Part shown: one piece after another, positions 37,783 to 42,034 of the stretch | Layout: each line of letters begins with the position of its first letter | Position numbering within the stretch: position 1 is the first letter of the stretch | Source of the DNA: Geothrix sp. | GTDB lineage: Bacteria > Acidobacteriota > Holophagae > Holophagales > Holophagaceae | NCBI GenBank assembly: GCA_031292655.1 | Contig: JARLGO010000222.1 | Coordinates: forward strand, 90,042 to 132,075 | DNA length: 42,034 nt | Direction of reading: 5' to 3' | Made by a program: the position numbers and the translations under genes | Notes under the pieces: generated by a model | What the model saw: only the letters and a program-made list of their open reading frames with translations | What the model was told of the DNA's origin: nothing | Database searches by the model: none

Positions 37783-38076
37783 TCACGCCGATCCCTTCGG
37801 CAGGCCCTGCGATTCCGCGGCCGGCTTGAGGTCCATCACGCGCATGCGCAGCTGGTAGAGGATCTCGTCCAATTGGGAGGTCTCCGCATCGGTCCGCGCT
37901 CCCTCGGTCTTCTCCTTCAACACGCTGAGAAGATCCACATAGAACCTCGCCACCACGGGATTCGCGGGAGGCGCCTCCTTCACCAACGGGTGCGGTACGC
38001 CCATCGACAACAGGGCCTGCTCGGTCAAGAGGTGCATCAGGGCCGTCAAGGATGCTTCCGGCACCGCTGGGTTCAT
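37783..38076 (-). CDS. DUF1844 family protein
   Basis: ASLTALMHLLTEQALLSMGVPHP...NPVVARFYVDLLSVLKEKTEGARTDAETSQLDEILYQLRMRVMDL matches the DUF1844 pattern. Confidence 0.75.
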   Translation of the reverse strand: MNPAVPEASLTALMHLLTEQALLSMGVPHPLVKEAPPANPVVARFYVDLLSVLKEKTEGARTDAETSQLDEILYQLRMRVMDLKPAAESQGLPKGSA

Positions 38077-38259
38077 GGGCTACCTCAAACACTTTCAGGA
38101 CTTGTCTGCCGGGAAGCCTACCACAGCCCGACTTTCCCTGCATCGGCTGGGAATCGCGGCCCCATCAAAGGCCAAAGTGCCGCGCTGGAGCCTTTTGACA
38201 AAAAGCACTCGGCACTGGATCAGCGCTGTGGAACGATGGATGGGTTTGGAGGAAGACCC

Positions 38260-39282
38260 ATGCGACGCCTCATCCTCGCCCTTGCACTCCCTGCCGTCTG
38301 CCTGTCGATCCAGGCGGAGACCACCGGCCGCATCAATGGGAAGGTCGTCGACAAGGCCGGCAAGGCCATCCCCGGAGCCAAGGTCAATCTCAAGCGAACG
38401 GACATGAACTGGAGCAAGGATCTCTTCCCGGACAAGAACGGGAATTTCCTCCAGGTGGGCCTGGAGCCAAGGGAATACATCCTGACCGTCTCCGCCCCAG
38501 GCTACGTCGATTACGTGGAACAGCCCATCAAGATCCCCCTGGCGGATGTCCTCATCCGGAACGTCACCCTGCTGACGACGGCCGAGGCTCGCACCCAGGC
38601 CGTGGCCGGGGGGGCCAAGGTCGCCCCGGAAGATCCCGCCGTCGCCCTGGATTTGGAGGGACGCGAGACGTTCAATGGGGCCATCCCGCTCTACAACGAG
38701 GGCAAGTTCGGGGAAGCCCTCCCCCAGGTCGAGAAGGCCTACAAGACGCTCACCGAGGCCAAGGACAAACTGAAGGACGAGCAGGCCAGGGCCGATCTGG
38801 CCCCCGAACTGCTGAAGATCGAGCGGGTGTTGGGCATTTGCATCGCCCGGGCCGGCGCCAAGAGGGAAGAGGCGGAACCCTACCTCCTCAGGGCCTTGGA
38901 ACGGAATCCCAAGGATGAAGCGGTCATCCACAGCCTCATCGAAACCAGCAAGGCCAAGGCCGACAAGGCCGCCGAGCAGAAGTACCGCGACATGCTGGAG
39001 ACGCTCCACGGACCGAGTCCCGACGCGGCCTACAACAAGGGGGTGGAGGCCTTCAACGCTGGCAATGCCAAGGAGGCCAAGATCCACTGGCTCAAGGCCC
39101 TGGAGATCTCGCCGACCTATGCGGAGGCGCATTACATGCTGGCCATGGTCGATTTCGGCGACAACAACCTCAAGGGCACCAAGCAGCACCTCCAGAAGTA
39201 CCTGGAGCTGGCCCCCAACGGGAAGAATGCCGGCACCGCCAAAGAGATGCTGAAGGATCCCTCCCTCAAGAACATCAAGTAG
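38260..39282 (+). CDS. Secreted carboxypeptidase-regulatory-like/TPR protein
   Basis: Signal peptide MRRLILALALPAVCLSIQA, GRINGKVVDKAGKAIPGAKVNLKRTD, C-terminal TPRs (FNAGNAKEAKIHWLKALEISPTYAEAHYMLAMVDF). Confidence 0.8.
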   Translation: MRRLILALALPAVCLSIQAETTGRINGKVVDKAGKAIPGAKVNLKRTDMNWSKDLFPDKNGNFLQVGLEPREYILTVSAPGYVDYVEQPIKIPLADVLIRNVTLLTTAEARTQAVAGGAKVAPEDPAVALDLEGRETFNGAIPLYNEGKFGEALPQVEKAYKTLTEAKDKLKDEQARADLAPELLKIERVLGICIARAGAKREEAEPYLLRALERNPKDEAVIHSLIETSKAKADKAAEQKYRDMLETLHGPSPDAAYNKGVEAFNAGNAKEAKIHWLKALEISPTYAEAHYMLAMVDFGDNNLKGTKQHLQKYLELAPNGKNAGTAKEMLKDPSLKNIK

Positions 39283-39283
39283 T

Positions 39284-39340
39284 CACCTGCGCCAAAAAGG
39301 AAGGGCCCCGGCCGGGGCCCTTCCTTTTTGGCGTCAGGTG
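39284..39340. terminator. Bidirectional terminator between convergent genes
   Basis: cacctg + perfect 22-bp arms cgccaaaaaggaagggccccgg/ccggggcccttcctttttggcg + t + caggtg, with A5/T5 tracts. Confidence 0.9.
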
Positions 39341-39344
39341 AAGA

Positions 39345-40121
39345 TCACGTCAATTCGAGGCTGATGGGGCAGTGGTCGGAGCCCAGCACGTCGGCGTGGA
39401 TGCGGGTGTCCTTCACGCGGTCCAGCAGGGGGCGGCTGGCCAGGAAGAGGTCGATCCTCCACCCCACGTTCCGCTCCCGGGCGCCGCCCCGGGCGGTCCA
39501 CCAGGTGTAGAGGCCCGGCACGCCGGGATTCCGCTCGCGCAGCACATCGGCAAGGCCGGCGGCGAGGTAGAGCTTGAAGTCCTCCCGCTCCTCCGGCGTG
39601 AACCCCGGATTCTTGGTGTTGTCCTTGGGCCGGGCCAGATCGATCTCCTCCGGGGCCACGTTCATGTCCCCGGTGAGGATCACCTGGTCCCCCGCCGCGT
39701 GGTGCTTGGCCACGATGGCGGCCAGGTCCCTGGCGAATTGGCGCTTGAAGGGCAGCCGCACCAGCCCCTGGGAGGCATTTGGAAAGTAGCCCGCGATGAA
39801 GACAAGTTTGTCCTTTCGCGAAATCGACATCCGCCCTTCAGCGTCATAGCCCTCGATCCCCAGGCCCTTGGCATGGCTCCAGCCCAGGTCCTTCTTCGAA
39901 AGCGTCGCCGACCCGGCGTAGCCCTTCTTGCTCGTGGCGGGGAACCAGCAGACCTCGTAGGCGCTCTCGATCTGGCGGCGCACGGCCAGGTCCACCTCCT
40001 CCCATTCGCAGCGGATCTCCTGGAGGTTGAGCACGTCCGGCTCGGCCTCCTCCAGCCAGTCCATGAACCCCTTCTTCAGGACCGAGCGGAAGCCGTTCAC
40101 ATTCCAGCTGTAGAAGCGCAT
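39345..40121 (-). CDS. xthA: Exodeoxyribonuclease III
   Basis: MRFYSWNVNGFRSVLKKGFMDWLEEAEPDVLNLQEIRCE, LTGDMNVAPEEIDLARP, RIHADVLGSDHCPISLEL. Confidence 0.95.
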   Translation of the reverse strand: MRFYSWNVNGFRSVLKKGFMDWLEEAEPDVLNLQEIRCEWEEVDLAVRRQIESAYEVCWFPATSKKGYAGSATLSKKDLGWSHAKGLGIEGYDAEGRMSISRKDKLVFIAGYFPNASQGLVRLPFKRQFARDLAAIVAKHHAAGDQVILTGDMNVAPEEIDLARPKDNTKNPGFTPEEREDFKLYLAAGLADVLRERNPGVPGLYTWWTARGGARERNVGWRIDLFLASRPLLDRVKDTRIHADVLGSDHCPISLELT

Positions 40122-40131
40122 GAAACCCCCC

Positions 40132-40491
40132 TCAGGGCACCAGCTTCTCATAGGCGCTGGCATCGAATCCAATGATCACCCCTTTGGGATGCACCAGGAT
40201 GGGCCGCTTGAGCAGGTTGTTGTCCTGCACCATCAACGCGATGGCTTCCGCCTGGGTGAGCCTGCGATCCTTCAGGCCGAGTTCCCTGTACTTGGGACTC
40301 TTGGCACCCAGCATGGGCGTGGGGTCCGTCGGCAGCAGGCGCTCCAGCTCGGCGGCCTCCAGGGGCCTTTTGAAGTAGTCTCGGATCTCCACGTCGAGGC
40401 CCAGCGCCTCGAGTTTCGCCTTGGCGTTGCGGCAGGTGGTGCAGCTCGACTTCATCCAGAGGACGGGTTTCACGGGGGGAGACACCTTCAC
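40132..40491 (-). CDS. ArsC/Spx/MgsR-family protein
   Basis: VLWMKSSCTTCRNAKAKLEALGLDVEIRDYFKRPLEAAELERLL (CxxC), NNLLKRPILVHPKGVIIGFD. GTG start at 40491 with GGAGG upstream. Confidence 0.85.
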   Translation of the reverse strand: MKVSPPVKPVLWMKSSCTTCRNAKAKLEALGLDVEIRDYFKRPLEAAELERLLPTDPTPMLGAKSPKYRELGLKDRRLTQAEAIALMVQDNNLLKRPILVHPKGVIIGFDASAYEKLVP

Positions 40492-40829
40492 AGTTCCTCC
40501 ACGAACCGGTCCAGCAGCCGGTCCGTCCGCCAGCGCAGCAGGCCGATGAAGAGGAAGGCCGACCACCCCTTCATGCGCCCCTCGAGCCGAAGATGCGCGC
40601 CCTTCGGATCAGGGGTGAGCGTCAACGATCCGGATTCCTCGGCTCCGCCCACCGTGCGGGACCAGCGGAGGATCAGCCGGTCGGCGGTCCCTTCCGGCGC
40701 GGCCCAGACCCTCAGGGCGCGCAGGCTCCGGAAGGCCTGGGGGGACTCCCGGCGCAGCCGGCCCTCGACGTGTTCGTAGGGGGCGTCCGTGAGGAGCTCG
40801 GCCTCGAAACGGAAGACGGGGTGTTTCAC
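40488..40829 (-). CDS. Conserved hypothetical protein (113 aa), possibly SRPBCC-like
   Basis: ORF joined to its neighbours by short overlaps (40488/40491 and 40826/40829); alternating beta-like pattern; family uncertain. Confidence 0.55.
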   Translation of the reverse strand: MKHPVFRFEAELLTDAPYEHVEGRLRRESPQAFRSLRALRVWAAPEGTADRLILRWSRTVGGAEESGSLTLTPDPKGAHLRLEGRMKGWSAFLFIGLLRWRTDRLLDRFVEEL

Positions 40830-42034
40830 TTCACCAGGAACCCGGGCTGGGCGTCATCCTGGGGCGCCACCAGGTAGGGCTTGCTGGCGTTGTCGCTGGC
40901 CGCCAGCAGCATGCCGTGGCTTTCGATGCCCATGAGCTTCCGGGGCGCCAGGTTCGCCACCACCACCACCAGGCGGTTGAGCAGGTCGGCGGGCTCGTAG
41001 GCCTTGCCGATGCCCCCCACGATGGTGCGCTGCTCCAGGCCGATGTCCACCTTCATCCGGATGAGCTTGTCGCTCTTGGGCACGCGCTCGGCTTCCAGGA
41101 TCTTTCCCACCCGCAGATCGACCTTGAAGAAGGCGTCCGCGTCCACGGTCTCGCGGATCTCGGGCACGTCCAGATTCGGCTTGGTTGCGGCGGGCGCCAC
41201 CTCAGTCTCGATTTCGTTCAATTCCTTCTCCTTGTCGATGCGCTGGAACAGGGGCTTGGGATCGCCCACGGGGCCGATGGCGGGACCGTCCAAGGCGAAG
41301 CCGTGGAAGGTGGTCTCGGCGACCTGGGTGGCGTGGCCGAGGGATTCCCACAGGGTCTGGGCCAGCTCGGGCATCACCGGCGCCACCAGCAGAGCCGCGG
41401 CGCGCAGGGCCCGGTAGAGGTTGGCCAGCACGGCATCCAGTTTGGCGTCGTTGGCGGGGTCCTTGACCAGCTTCCAGGGCTCGGCCTTGACGATGTAGCC
41501 ATCCAGGGTGCGCAGGTAGGTCCACAGCGCCTCCAGGGCGCCGTGGAAGTCATTGCCCCGGGCCTTCTCCAGGTAGTCCGGGAAGACCGCCAGCAGCTGG
41601 TCGGCCATCTCCTGGTCCAGGGCGTCCAGGACCGTCGGCATGGGCACCAGGCCCCCGCGATAGCGCTGGATCATGCTGATCGTGCGGGAGGCCAGGTTGC
41701 CCAGGCCATTGGCCAGGTCGGCGTTGAGACGGTCCATGAACCCCTCGAAGCTGAAAGCCCGGTCATGCCCCACCTGCATCTCGCGCATGAAGAAGAAGCG
41801 CAGGGCGTCGTTGCCGAAGCGCAGCAGCGTGTCCGGGCGCACGACGTTGCCCCGGCTCTTGGACATCTTGTCCTCGCCCATGAGCCACCAGCCATGGGCC
41901 AGGATGGTCTCTGGCAGGAACATGCCCGCCGCCATGAGGAAGGCGGGCCAGTAGACCGCGTGGAAGCGCAGGATGTCCTTGCCCACGATCTGCAGGTCCG
42001 GCGGCCAGCTGTTGGCCGGGCAACCGGACAGGTA
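40826..42034 (-). CDS. metG: Methionyl-tRNA synthetase, C-terminal part (runs off right edge)
   Basis: EDKMSKSRGNVV (KMSKS), VGKDILRFHAVYWPAFLMAAG, C-terminal tRNA-binding domain KVDLRVGKILEAERVPKSDKLIRMKVDIG. Frame stays open to 42034. Confidence 0.95.
   Translation of the reverse strand, partial: YLSGCPANSWPPDLQIVGKDILRFHAVYWPAFLMAAGMFLPETILAHGWWLMGEDKMSKSRGNVVRPDTLLRFGNDALRFFFMREMQVGHDRAFSFEGFMDRLNADLANGLGNLASRTISMIQRYRGGLVPMPTVLDALDQEMADQLLAVFPDYLEKARGNDFHGALEALWTYLRTLDGYIVKAEPWKLVKDPANDAKLDAVLANLYRALRAAALLVAPVMPELAQTLWESLGHATQVAETTFHGFALDGPAIGPVGDPKPLFQRIDKEKELNEIETEVAPAATKPNLDVPEIRETVDADAFFKVDLRVGKILEAERVPKSDKLIRMKVDIGLEQRTIVGGIGKAYEPADLLNRLVVVVANLAPRKLMGIESHGMLLAASDNASKPYLVAPQDDAQPGFLVK

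Noticed and set aside
36143-37858. 571-aa plus-strand ORF
   Set aside because: Antisense to the TPR/zinc-ribbon protein, which has a signal peptide, TPRs and CxxC motifs. The antisense product is Gly/Gln/Pro-rich without domains.
1-42034. Prophage, IS/transposase, CRISPR-Cas, toxin-antitoxin or biosynthetic gene cluster
   Set aside because: No integrase, transposase, cas, capsid, NRPS/PKS or TA-like protein was recognised in the supplied translations; most intergenic gaps are small and accounted for. tRNA/rRNA genes were also not recognised, though no covariance search could be run.

Overview
The window is about 42 kb, GC-rich and densely coding, and it appears to have two parts. Positions 1 to about 34,030 look alphaproteobacterial, probably Acetobacteraceae-like (inference from gene content and protein style). 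In order they carry: a nitrosative-stress locus (NsrR-type regulator, Hcr-like reductase, Hcp); minCDE; a permease-less regulatory PTS cluster (short HprK, RapZ, EIIA-Man, HPr, EI); mnmE; a minus-strand block (Orn/DAP/Arg decarboxylase, dienelactone hydrolase, exported toroid protein); an OmpR-type two-component system; a P-loop kinase; an ABC-F ATPase; ndk; a CtaG-like protein; a Lrp regulator divergent from a glycerol-3-phosphate-type oxidoreductase/kinase operon; a small zinc-ribbon ORF in an AT-richer patch; an aldehyde dehydrogenase divergent from a polyamine-type ABC transporter; an AraC regulator; and a CaiB CoA-transferase/glutaryl-CoA dehydrogenase pair. From about 34,140 to the end the genes look like another lineage, Acidobacteriota/Holophagae-like by inference: tdk, a membrane-anchored DUF4388/PATAN protein, a TPR/zinc-ribbon membrane protein, a DUF1844 protein, a secreted TPR protein, xthA, an ArsC/Spx-like protein and metG. 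The switch suggests an assembly chimera or recent transfer. The observations most worth follow-up are: (1) a two-copy family of modular nested hairpin repeats with conserved linker motifs and non-conserved but self-complementary arms; (2) the lineage junction at about 34.03-34.14 kb; (3) the DUF1844/TPR-zinc-ribbon/PATAN membrane cluster; (4) a candidate speF-type leader RNA upstream of the decarboxylase; (5) an FNR box plus a 23-bp dyad upstream of hcp; (6) a perfect 17-bp-stem hairpin between the divergent ALDH and ABC genes. No CRISPR array, prophage, transposase, rRNA or tRNA was recognised. All calls are by eye, with no database search.
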